This document shows, in pieces, positions 1 to 9,811 of a stretch of DNA of 64,000 bases. The position numbers and the translations under genes were made by a program. The DNA is taken from the NCBI GenBank assembly GCA_903813345.2, contig CAIIXF020000007.1:4099730-4163729 (forward strand). The letters run 5' to 3'. The notes under the pieces were generated by a model. The model was not told the origin of the DNA. It saw only the letters and a program-made list of their open reading frames with translations, and ran no database searches. This stretch comes from Owenia fusiformis (lineage: Eukaryota; Annelida; Polychaeta; Sabellida; Oweniidae). The stretch's first letter is position 1; each line of letters begins with the position of its first letter.

Positions 1-881
1 CCACTTTGGCATTCTTGACTTGTGAAGCTAAATCTTCTGTAACCTTTCTCCGTTTTCTGGGAGAATTTACCTGCTTCCTACATATGCAGCATGATTAGCA
101 TTTGGCCATTTTGAATAATCAACAAAAATGGCAGGCAAAATTTTCTATAAAGTTCTAAAATTCACATCGAGCATAATAAGTCTCCATCAAAATTATTCTT
201 TGTATGCAACAATATAACATTTATGTAACTAAAGAAGCACATATTAGAGTGGAGACTTGTTATGCTCTATGTGAAAACACTCAAAGGATTACTACCTCCA
301 GTGAATAAAAATGTCACCCAGACTCAGCATGAAATGTCCTTTCAAAGCTTTACTTACCTCTAAACTGTACATATTGTTTAAATCAATTGTATGTATGGAT
401 CAAATAAATATATATTTACATAATCCTGGACAGATAAATCAAAAACATTCATTCATAGCTGAGTAAATTGAATTTATCAAGAGGGTTGCAAAATATGTGA
501 TTTTTTTTCCTTCTGGCCCCCACCCTCTTTGAAGGTCTCCAGACACCGTAACAATTTTTTCTAAATTTTTTTAAAAATACTACCCAAAAATATAGACTTC
601 AATCTATCCATTTCTGATGTTTTTTTCTCCTATTCTTAAAAAAAGTTTTTTCACACTTCAATTGGGGCACTCTCTGTTGCTAGTTTACCCAACTCCTTTT
701 TAATTTTTCTCGTAGTCACTTTACAACATTGAATTGATATTCATTGACTGATGTTTGAAGTGGTTGCACTGAGGGAAGCCTAAATACTATTTATTGAATC
801 ATATTACAAGTGAGCTTTATTATCTTAGCTTGCACTTTTTATTAAACATTTTGTGTTAATAGTTAGTCTATTGCTCCATAG
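1..881. other. No coding exon seen; probably intron of the TBC gene
   Basis: AT-rich DNA with T- and A-runs. I found no exon with credible splice sites or TBC-domain similarity on either strand. The first recognisable exon starts after the acceptor at 880-881 and already lies inside a TBC domain, so this stretch is most likely the end of an upstream intron. Confidence 0.6.
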
Positions 882-3800
882 GTCTATGCTGGCAGACAGA
901 ATATTGACATTGGTCAACTAAAGCCCTATATCAGAGTCATTGACAAAGATGTTCCACGCACAGATCGAGATGTACCATATTTCAGGTATGAACTCAAATG
1001 AAATCAGTAAATTTTTAAAAATACTAGTTATCACACTTTTTCGAAGTGCTACAATGTTGTCATCTTGGGCTATTGGGCAATGCATGCATGTGTCTGTCTG
1101 AGCATGCGCCACATAAGTTCAGTCACCAAAATTTTACAGATGCAAGAGTAAACTTAGTGTCAAAATCTAATTAGGTTTTGGGCATGCTCAAGGGTAAATC
1201 ACTTGGTGGTTATAAAAAACTGTGATATTTTTCCTGTTTGTACAAGTTTTTGTACAAGTTTTTAAACTCATCATCTTTCTCTTAATCAAATACATGTGTC
1301 AATATAGAATGTCCTGGAACTGGCTCATGAGATCTTGACACATGCATTTTATGTATATTTCAGTGGAGACAGTAACCCCCACCTTGCAGTATTACGTGAC
1401 ATCTTGATTACATTTGCTGCATATCATCCCACCGTCGGCTATGCTCAAGGCATGAATGATATCTTAAGCAGGTTCTTAGTTATCTTTGATTCAGAGGTAA
1501 ATATGCAATGTCAGGTCATCACAAATAAAAATGCAATATAGTTCAGAAGAGTGCAATACAAATATATGACTGTCGTCTTATACGTGTTATTCAATATTTT
1601 GTCCAAATTAATGAAATTGATGTAAATAAATCTGTCTCAATCAAAGATAGGTTGAATGTGGGATCTTGTCCAAAATTGATTTTTAATATGTAAAAAACAA
1701 GTCTTATGATTTCTCTTTCTGCAAATGTACAGGTGGAAGCTTATTGGTGCTTTAGCAGCTACTTAGAAACAATTAAACAAGAGTTCATGGAGAAAGGAAT
1801 GATGAGAAAATTAGGTATGTTTAAAGCAGATATGAAATGGTATTTTTAACCTAAAGGAATCAATATAAAATTTTGATAGATGTATTTGGACATGTTTTCT
1901 AATCAGTAGTGTGAAAACTATTTCACTCTAACGATCGTTATAGCTGCTTAATAAGCAATATTCGAATTGGTTGTGACGTTATTGGCCCCCACGTGATCTC
2001 TCACTGGCCCCCACGTGATCTCTCACTGGCCCCCACGTGACCCCCATTTTGGTCCATTAGATCATGACGTCATAATGCCAAAATGTTTTGTTATTTGTTT
2101 ACACAACAATCCTATGGTTGCCGTGACGTTGTAATTACTATGGAACCAATAAACCAAAGCTATAATTTGTATATGACGTTACTAATCACGTGGGGGCCAA
2201 TTTGATTTATCAGTTAATTTTATTTCGTTATCTATGACCGTTAGCAGTTATCTAACATTTATTTTATAATGGCTATCGCAAGAACTCTACGGTGGGCTTA
2301 CAATAGAGAAAACCGCATTTTTGTAGCTGCAAGTTGAGAAAAGCTATTTCAGTTGTCCTTTAAGCTTTCAAAATGGTTGCTCAATTCAAAATGGCAGCCA
2401 TATTTTTGAAAAATGTTATCTTTGATAACTCAAATATCAATTGATGGATTTGGTTCAAACTCAATATGCTGATACCTTTGGACCAAATGGTCATAGCATT
2501 TATGTTTTAATATGTATAATAAAAACAAGTTGAAAGCCATGGTTTAACCATCATAATTATGCATTGTGAAAATTATTATTTCAGAGCTTCTTCAGCAACT
2601 TCTGATTAAACTAGACCCAGATCTTTTTAATTACTTGGACCAGTGTGAAGTTGGTGATTTAACATTATGCCACAGGTAAGCCTAAATACAAGAAGTGCAT
2701 CGCTTAAATGTTCTATCTTTAAAATATAATCGCATGTGAATATTAGTACTCTGGTTACATGTAGCATTTGACATATATCTAGGAATGGAGTGACACGCAC
2801 ATACATGGAATTGCATTGTTTTATTTTGTATAGTTTTGTGTAGCATTGTATCATATTGTATTATATTACAATACATTCTATTGTATTGTATTTCATTTCA
2901 TTGTATAGGCTTTGATTGTTTTATTGTTAGATATTGTTTTTGGTTATTATATTATTATTAATTTTTCTAAATCCTTTGACTTTAACAGGTGGTTGCTGTT
3001 AGGTTTCAAGAGAGAGTTCCCTTATGATGATTCTTTGCGTTGTTTTGAGATCTTAAGCAGCCATCATCTTGAAATGACAAGCATGGAAGCAGAGAAAGTT
3101 AGGGATGTAGAAATCAGGAAAGATTTTGAGCAGCAAGGTAATATATTATGTCACCTCTTCAACAATTTACTCATTTTTGTCTAATGTTATTCTCATTCAT
3201 CTAAAAGTGAATGAACTACATTGCTTTCTAACTCAACTGGTTCACAATGAAGAACATTAACTTGCAACAATTACATTCAACTTGTACAACTATATTTCTA
3301 GGCCAATAAGATACTTATATTTCATATTTGATTTATTAATATGTTTGGTTTTCTATTATATTTATTTGTGGTGACATATTGTTATGGTCTCCTATTTTTT
3401 TGTGATGGCGTTCAGCATCTGGGACAAATGGCAGGTGGTGACATTTTGTATGTTAATGCCTTGTCTTATTTCAGAGGGTAAGGTTCGCAATGCAGAGGTG
3501 ACAGTTAATACAGAATTCACATTTGACTTGTTCATGTGTGTGACAGTTTTAATGGAACACAGAGAGAAACTGTTCAGGTGTACTGATCCTGCCGAAATAT
3601 TTCAAGTCATTAACAGGTAAGTAAAGTACAGTATTTTGAGTCACATTCAGGTCAGAACTGAACTAAACTGAACTTTGGCCAAATACTAAGTTTTGAAATG
3701 CCTGTAACTTTTTCAGATTTGTTAGTTGAACCATGATATTTGGTGAATTAATGTAACGTTTGATAAGCTTTAAAATGATATATGACACATACTATGGAGA

Positions 3801-4029
3801 CATTGGTACATGTCTGCCTAGGGGGTGGGGGCCCATACTTTCGGGACACCCTGTATACTTGTATAAAATATCTTTTTTTGCTATTTTCAGTTTAACAATG
3901 TGCCTGAAACTGGAAGATGTTTTTTCAAAGTCAGAAACTATGTTTTTCAAATATTGTCGTAAATCTGTCCTGGAATGCTTTGAGGTTCTTGATGTTAATC
4001 CAGCCATGAGAAAAATTAAGAAAAAATGA
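882..4029 (+). CDS. TBC-domain Rab GTPase-activating protein, C-terminal part (7 exons)
   Basis: TBC proteins stimulate GTP hydrolysis by Rab GTPases on membranes. Exons: 882-985, 1364-1496, 1733-1814, 2585-2675, 2989-3137, 3475-3616, 3891-4029. All junctions are GT-AG and the phases agree, giving 279 residues before the stop. The visible part carries the arginine-finger segment (IDKDVPRTDR, residues 20-29), the glutamine-finger segment (GYAQGMND) and a later HRWLLLGFKREF block, so both catalytic fingers are present. The closest groups I recognise are TBC1D15/17 and TBC1D25-like proteins; I cannot choose between them. The short Lys-rich C terminus (IKKK) ends soon after the domain. The N-terminal exons are outside the window or unrecognised. 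A possible poly(A) signal AATAAA lies at 5152-5157. Confidence 0.93.
1982..2200. mobile_element. Inverted-repeat element with three 22-bp E-box repeats
   Basis: Lies in TBC intron 3. A segment reading TTGGCCCCCACGTGA is tandemly repeated three times at 22-bp spacing from about 1982, and its reverse complement occurs at 2186-2200. The outer flanks (about 1930-1980 and 2200-2260) are also weakly palindromic, so the full element may be about 330 bp. It has no coding capacity. Each arm copy carries the palindrome CACGTG. Looks like a MITE; the family is not identified. Confidence 0.6.
3367..3465 (+). repeat. Dispersed ~110-bp repeat, family 1, copy A
   Basis: Shares the blocks GGTCTCC, a T-run followed by TGTGGAT-like sequence, AACAAATGGCAGGTGGTGAC and ATTTTGCATGTTAATGCC with copies at 5514-5640, 39146-39260, 52186-52302 and 63668-63795. 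This copy ends about 10 bp before the splice acceptor of the TBC exon at 3475. Confidence 0.8.
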
Positions 4030-4079
4030 CGATGACGTTCATATGACCAAAATGCTCATTGCCAAAGAAAGTGCATCAA

Positions 4080-4655
4080 TTGGAGGATAATGGAGGCTTC
4101 TCCTTCAGCAGACAATAATAGATATACCTGAGTGGGAGGATTCTCCTTTGGGAGACAATGATGGATATAATTGACTGAGATACTTCTCCTTGGGAGACAA
4201 TGAATGATGGATATACCTGACTGAGATACTTCTCTTTGGGAGACAATGAATGATGGATATACCTGACTGAGATACTTCTCCTTGGGGGACTATGAATGAT
4301 GGATATACCTGACTGAGATACTTCTCTTTGGGAGACAATGGATGATGGATATACCTGACTGAGATACTTCTCCTTGGGGGACAATGAATGATGGATATAC
4401 CTGACTGGGAGACTTCTCCTTGGGAGACAATGAATGATGGATATACCTGACTGAGATACTTCTCTTTGGGAGACAATGGATGATGGATATACCTGACTGA
4501 GATACTTCTCCTTGGGGGACAATGAATGATGGATATACCTGACTGAGATACTTCTCTTTGGGAGACAATGGATGATGGATATACCTGACTGAGATACATC
4601 TCTTTGGGAGACAATGGATGATGGATATATACCTGACTGGGGAGACTTCTCCTTT
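4080..4655. repeat. 46-bp minisatellite, about 12 copies
   Basis: Tandem units read GATACTTCTCYTTGGGRGAC followed by AATGRATGATGGATATACCTGACTGA; the period counted on the sequence is 46 bp. Units at both ends are more diverged. It begins about 50 bp after the TBC stop codon and may lie in that gene's 3' UTR. Because 46 is not a multiple of three, several long open frames run through it on the minus strand; these are repeat artefacts. Confidence 0.95.
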
Positions 4656-5228
4656 AGGAAACATTGGGTTTAATGGATAAACAATGTTTTAATATTGTAA
4701 CATTTTTAAACATGATCATCATAACATTTTCTTATGGGATGGCCATTAAATATTTTAATGAAAGTGCAATGATTAGGAAACTTGTCAGTCCAATCAAATG
4801 CTTAGTAGTGTATTGTAGAATTTGCAATTAATTGCAGAGTTTGGTAGGCACGCCAATTACAATGTGATCGGCAGTTTGAGAATTTTTCTGCCTGTTATTT
4901 CATATTTAATTACAAATTGAATTATTTTGAGAGATTTATTTACAATATGAAATGTTGAATTCATGCATGTTAATTTTTTTCCTAGCTTATTTCTTTCTTT
5001 TTCTCTTGTCTTTAATTTTGAAACATGACTGGCGCTATTAATTATTTGTCATGATTCAGTTGTCGGTTGCCATTTTTATGATTGTTTATGTTATTCAAGT
5101 CTCAGTATGCTGACTACGGGTAACCCGGCATTTAGAAGGGATGTCTACAATAATAAAGTCACCTGTAGTTAATAATAGTTAAAAATATCAAACAGTTCAT
5201 TTAGACTTTAGAGAAAAATGTGGAGAAG

Positions 5229-5350
5229 CAATCAAGGCTTTCAAGAGATGGGTATATATGCAAACATAGAAACCTCATTATGAACATTGCCACACACCCC
5301 TTTGGTTGTTTATTTTCGCTTATATACCCATCTCTTGAAAGCCCATGATT
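5229..5350. repeat. Hairpin / MITE-like inverted repeat
   Basis: Arms CTTTCAAGAGATGGGTATAT at 5238-5257 and its perfect reverse complement at 5322-5341, with a 64-bp loop. Similarity extends outward to about 5229 and 5350 with a few mismatches. It has no coding potential. Confidence 0.85.
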
Positions 5351-5513
5351 AACATGACAATTTTCTCATAGCCACACCAGACTTTACAGTATTATTCTAA
5401 TTGCCATAAGTAGGTTTATGTAGATGTATATATAAATTATTTTTCACATATTAAAACATATATACACACTGTATGACATTGTCTTGTTACTTGTTAGTCA
5501 TATGCATCTTATC

Positions 5514-5640
5514 AACAAGGCATTAACATGGAAAATGTCACCACCTGCCATTTGTTACAGATGGCAAATGCCAATTGCCTGAAACCAACCACCGAACACT
5601 GTCCACAAAAAAGTTGGAGACTATAAAAATATGTCGCCAC
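5514..5640 (-). repeat. Dispersed ~110-bp repeat, family 1, copy B
   Basis: Reverse-strand copy of the element at 3367-3465, with AACAAGGCATTAACATG at one end and CCACAAAAAAGTTGGAGACT at the other. Confidence 0.8.
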
Positions 5641-5997
5641 TTTGAACAATTTTACATTTTCATTACTATACCATCCATCTACTATACTAGTATTTGAATT
5701 ATTTTCCGTATAGACTGACTGAGGGATGGCTGGATGGGGGGGGGGGGGGGGGGGTTCATTTTTCCCTAACAAACTTGTTCAATTGGATAATAATTTTGAT
5801 AAATGAATGCAAGTTACGCATTGGTTTGTAAAATCACATGGTTTATTGTAGAATGAGTAATGTTGGATTACTCAGTTGATACCTAACCAAATTCAAATTT
5901 TTTAAGATATTCACTCTGAATATCCCACAAATGTTTTTACTTCAAATTATACATTTTTGAATATCAAATGTTAAAATCAAAGTTGGCCTAATGTTCT

Positions 5998-6014
5998 CTT
6001 ACTTTGACATTATT
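5998..6014. repeat. Target-site duplication of the L1/Tx1 insertion (3' side)
   Basis: CTTACTTTGACATTATT here and again at 8744-8760; 17 of 17 bases are identical. Confidence 0.93.
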
Positions 6015-8743
6015 ATTATTTCTTTTTTTTTTTTTTATACTACAATTACAATATTGTAGAAAGAAAACATATAGTAGTTGCATATGCTATAATATCGTAT
6101 TTATATATAATATTAGCCTTATTTAGCATAGTAGTTTTGATAAAAAGAGGAAGGGAAGGGGGGGGGGGCAGGGGAAAAGGCAAGAGGGGGACTTTTTGTG
6201 ATTTTCTGCTCGATGGTTTGAGCTTGGTGAGGGTTTTTTTATGTTCCCAGTGTGTATTTTACTACGTTATGAAATGTTTGAGTTTCAACCATTGCTGTTC
6301 CATAAGTTCAGGTTTTTTTCTTCTTTGGCTGATGCTTTCTTCTATTTTTTTCTCTGTTTTTAGGAAGTTTTGCCAGCCTATCATGTTAGGTCTCCTTATT
6401 TTCCTTTTACATGTGTTTAGGAATATCTTTTGTTTCAGGAATAGATGTTCGTTTTCTGTTTTTCCATCTCCGAAAAAGAATTTCTCAATTGTGGGTACAT
6501 CTTCGTCAAGTTGGTTGAAAGATGTTATTAGGAAGTCTTGTACGGCTTCACAATGGTATATTCCATGTTCTAAAGTATCTATGTCACTACGGCATAGACT
6601 GCATATATCAGTGTTATAGCCGTCTATGTTCATTTGTTTTAGTTGTTATAGTATAGTATCCGGAAGAATATTTTTATTTGGAAATATTTCTCTTTTGTCC
6701 TGAGAATATTTTTTCTATTTTTGTGGATTTTGGCCCACATCAATGGATTTTGTAGTTGCAGTTTGTTTTGCCAATTATCTTCCATCTTCTTTGGCAGTTT
6801 CACAGCATTGTTCTTTTTTAGTAAAATCTTGTAAACTTCTTTATTGTTTGTCTTTTTTAACCATTCTGTGTTAATTGTGACATTCGGATTCTCGGTTTCT
6901 TCTTCATTTTCTCTCGGGTGTCTTAATTTTCTTTTCCAATTTTGGGGGATGGCTGTAATTATACTGTTATATTTCAAAGTATTCCTTTGGTTCATAACAA
7001 TATCATATTTATGGCCTAATTCTGCTGCTGTGAGGAATCGATTTTCGTCCTGGATGTCTTTTATAAATTCAATACCTTTTTGTATCCATACTTCGTTTTT
7101 CATGATTTCTCCATTGATTTTTATCTGTTCATTGTGCCATAATGATTGTTGCTCTGGGTTTCTCGTATCCGGAATTGTTTGATATTTTAGACTGCACCAA
7201 TTTTTGTAGACTGTCTTCAGGTACCTTAAGTCTAAAACATTTATTTTGTCACTATTTTTTGAAAGGTTCAAAGCCCATACTTCTCCCTGCGTCAGGTTCT
7301 TCAGGTAGTAGTTCCATATCTTCTTCCATTTGCCACTATATGTAGGGTCTATATATTTCTTTATCCATTTGATGCTTAGGTTTTTTACGTATGATTGTAA
7401 GTGGAGCATGTTTAGGCCACCTCTCTCTTGTTCGTTCATCATTATCTTTCTTCCAATTTTGTCTGGCTTCTCATCCCATATAAAGTTGAAAAACATGTTT
7501 TCTATTTCTTTGATAAAGTCATCTGTTGGTGTGAGCACTGTACATAGATATGTCAGCTGAGATACGAGGAGTGATTTTATCATTATTATTTTTCCTAGAG
7601 GTGTGATGTTTCTACTTTTCCATGCTCTAATAAGTCCTTGAATTTTGTTTCTTTTCTCTGGGAAATTTAAACTGTTTATGTCTCTTCCATCTAAAGGAAT
7701 GGTTATACCAAGGACTTTTATATCTTTTTCTTGGTATTTTAGCCCTGATGCCATGCTTTCATCTCTTACTTGTTGCTGTAATAGTGCATTTTCTCTGCCT
7801 ATCACGGCTTCTTCGGTTTTGTGGAGATTGATGTTCAGTCCTGAGATTTCTCCAAAATTTCTGAACTTTTTAATTACTTTTTTTGCGGATGCAATATTTC
7901 TTACAAAGACTGATGTATCATCGGCGTATTGTGAAATCTTTACTTCTCCATCTGGTATTTGTATGCCTTCAATTTCTTCATCTCTTCTGATTGATTCACT
8001 CAATATTTCGGCACATAGAATAAATAAATACGGACTTAGGGGGCATCCCTGTCGTACTCCTCTGTTCAGGTTAAAGTAGCGTGATGTATACCCGTTATTT
8101 ATTACTGAGCTTTTTGCATCGTTGTATATGGTTTCGATCCATTTTCTAAAGTCTGGTCCAAAATTGAAGTAATCTAGCGTCCGATCAATAAATTTCCATT
8201 CCACTGTGTCAAAAGCTTTTTCAAAGTCGATGAAAAGCATTATGCCAGATTCATTGTTTGATTTTAGGTGTTCCATACAGTCTATTATGAGTCTAATATT
8301 CTCTGATATATTTCTCCCTTTAATAAAACCTGTTTGGTCTTCGTTAATTATTTTTGTTAAATGGGCTTTCATTCTTTCTGCTAGACATCCTGTAATTATT
8401 TTGTAGTCTGTGTTTAGCAATGATATTGGTCGCCAATTTAATAGGCGTAGAATGTCACGGTCTTTTTTAGGTAGTTGGGTTATAATGCTTCTTTTTTGTT
8501 CGGTTGATAATTCTTCTTTATCCAATGCTTCCTTGTAGCTTTTTACCAGTATTGGCACAACTGGTTCTTGGAAACATCTATAAAATTCGCTTGTTAAGCC
8601 GTCGCTACCTGGTGACTTCCCGGTCTTCAGGGACTTGATCTGTGTTGTTATTTCTTCTAAGGTAATATAGCCCTCGCAGCTCTGTTTTTCCTCTTCTGTG
8701 AGACTGGTGATTGATTTTATAGCAGGGAAGAATACTTTACTTA
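6015..8743 (-). mobile_element. 5'-truncated L1/Tx1-clade LINE insertion
   Basis: A non-LTR retrotransposon copy on the minus strand, between identical 17-bp direct repeats. Its 3' end is marked by a T-run on the plus strand (about 6021-6036), the expected poly(A) tail. The 5' end is truncated inside the reverse-transcriptase linker at 8743, so the endonuclease and ORF1 are missing. It lies in the intergenic space between the TBC gene and VPS8. Clean duplications suggest a fairly recent insertion, though the ORF carries at least two lesions. Confidence 0.93.
6262..8741 (-). pseudogene. LINE ORF2 remnant: reverse transcriptase and C-terminal zinc knuckle
   Basis: Copies element RNA into DNA at the target site in the intact family. 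The frame is open from the truncation point near 8741 to a stop at 6639. Recognisable blocks are RPISLLNTDYKI, DQTGFIKGR, FIDFEKAFDTVEW, RGVRQGCPLSPYLF and the catalytic QYADD, all typical of the L1/Tx1 group. A frameshift near 6690 and an in-frame stop near 6655 separate the main frame from the remaining C-terminal part (6262-6633), which holds a CSLC...H...C knuckle. The copy is therefore non-functional as read. Confidence 0.9.
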
Positions 8744-8760
8744 CTTACTTTGACATTATT
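8744..8760. repeat. Target-site duplication of the L1/Tx1 insertion (5' side)
   Basis: Second copy of the 17-bp duplication at 5998-6014, directly abutting the truncated 5' end of the LINE. Confidence 0.93.
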
Positions 8761-9161
8761 GTATCCATGGCGACAACAACTGATGAAGTAATTCTTAACT
8801 TTTTGAAGTTTCTCTTAATGACCCTGAGATTATTGTTTATCATCAACTTAATCAATAAAGAACAAACAATAAGGTAGAATTATTATATTTATTGCACAAT
8901 ATACTCTTACATATAATTTATATATATACATGTACACTCTAATGCACTTCTTCAAATATTGTGCACATAAATTCACTCAATTTCCTCAACTGTAAAGTTC
9001 ACATTTGTAATGTAATGTATTCTAATCTAAACAATCAGAGTTCAGAGAATACAGTATTGCAACAATACAACTTTTTTAAAGCAGCCAGAACTCATGAGGC
9101 TTCTGAAGTGTAACTTTATGTACAGGCTTTTGTAAAAAATAGAAAATTCCCAAACATCATT
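8761..9161. other. Intergenic, AT-rich, no gene seen
   Basis: No credible ORF or RNA gene. A minus-strand AATAAA (TTTATT on the plus strand, near 8889) could serve VPS8 but is far from its stop codon. Confidence 0.6.
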
Positions 9162-9547
9162 ATTGACTCCTCACTTCCACTTATGGGAGCAGATCCTTGT
9201 TTGTAAGTTAAATCTGACAAAGTCTAAACGTTGTGAGTAGCCAATTATTTACCCCTGGGTTACCTTTTACAATAAGAACCACCCCAATTTTATTGACTCC
9301 TAACTTCCACTTAGGGGAGCAGACCCAGGTTTATAAATTAAATCTGACAAAGTCTAAAGGTTGTGAGTAGCCAATTATTCACCCCTGGGTTACCTTTAAC
9401 AATAAGAACCACCCCAATTTTATTGACTCCTAACTTCCACTTATGGGAGCAGATCCATGTTTATAAGTTAGATCTGACAAAGTCTAAACGTTGTGAGTAG
9501 CCAATTATTTACCCCTGGGTTACCTTTTACAATAAGAACCACCCCAT
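9162..9547. repeat. ~129-bp tandem repeat, three copies, downstream of VPS8
   Basis: Units begin near 9162, 9291 and 9420 with TATTGACTCC and end with AATAAGAACCACCCCA. On the minus strand the second and third units carry AATAAA (in AGTCAATAAAATTGG). They lie about 400-530 bp after the VPS8 stop and are the nearest candidate poly(A) signals I see for that gene. Confidence 0.9.
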
Positions 9548-9811
9548 TTTTAGCTCTGATGAGGAAAAACAAATACAAAATTTTGATAGTGAAAAAGTCA
9601 TGGGCTAAAATGGGAGTTTGCATATGAAATTAAACCGAGTTACTTATAATTCTGTATGGCAAGGTGTTTTTTGATCAACCAAATCAGATAATTTCAATTA
9701 TTTCTTGTTAGGAGAATGTACAGGGTGTCCAATAAATAAGGTGAAAGAAACGATAGGTTTTTTAATGTTGCACCGATGCGAATCTACCATATTCTTAAAA
9801 TATATTATTAC

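Larger units (their letters stand above)
4656..5997. other. Intergenic, AT-rich; hairpin, family-1 repeat and G-run
   Basis: No gene seen. It contains a candidate AATAAA at 5152-5157, a long hairpin at 5229-5350, dispersed repeat family 1 at 5514-5640 and an uninterrupted run of 19 G at 5736-5754. Confidence 0.7.

Noticed and set aside
4076-4664. Three overlapping minus-strand ORFs of 124-169 codons
   Set aside because: They are translations of the 46-bp minisatellite in different frames; three units make 46 codons with no stop. No start context, splice signal or domain.
6137-8406. Plus-strand ORFs across 6.1-8.4 kb
   Set aside because: Reverse-strand shadows of the L1/Tx1 ORF2 remnant.
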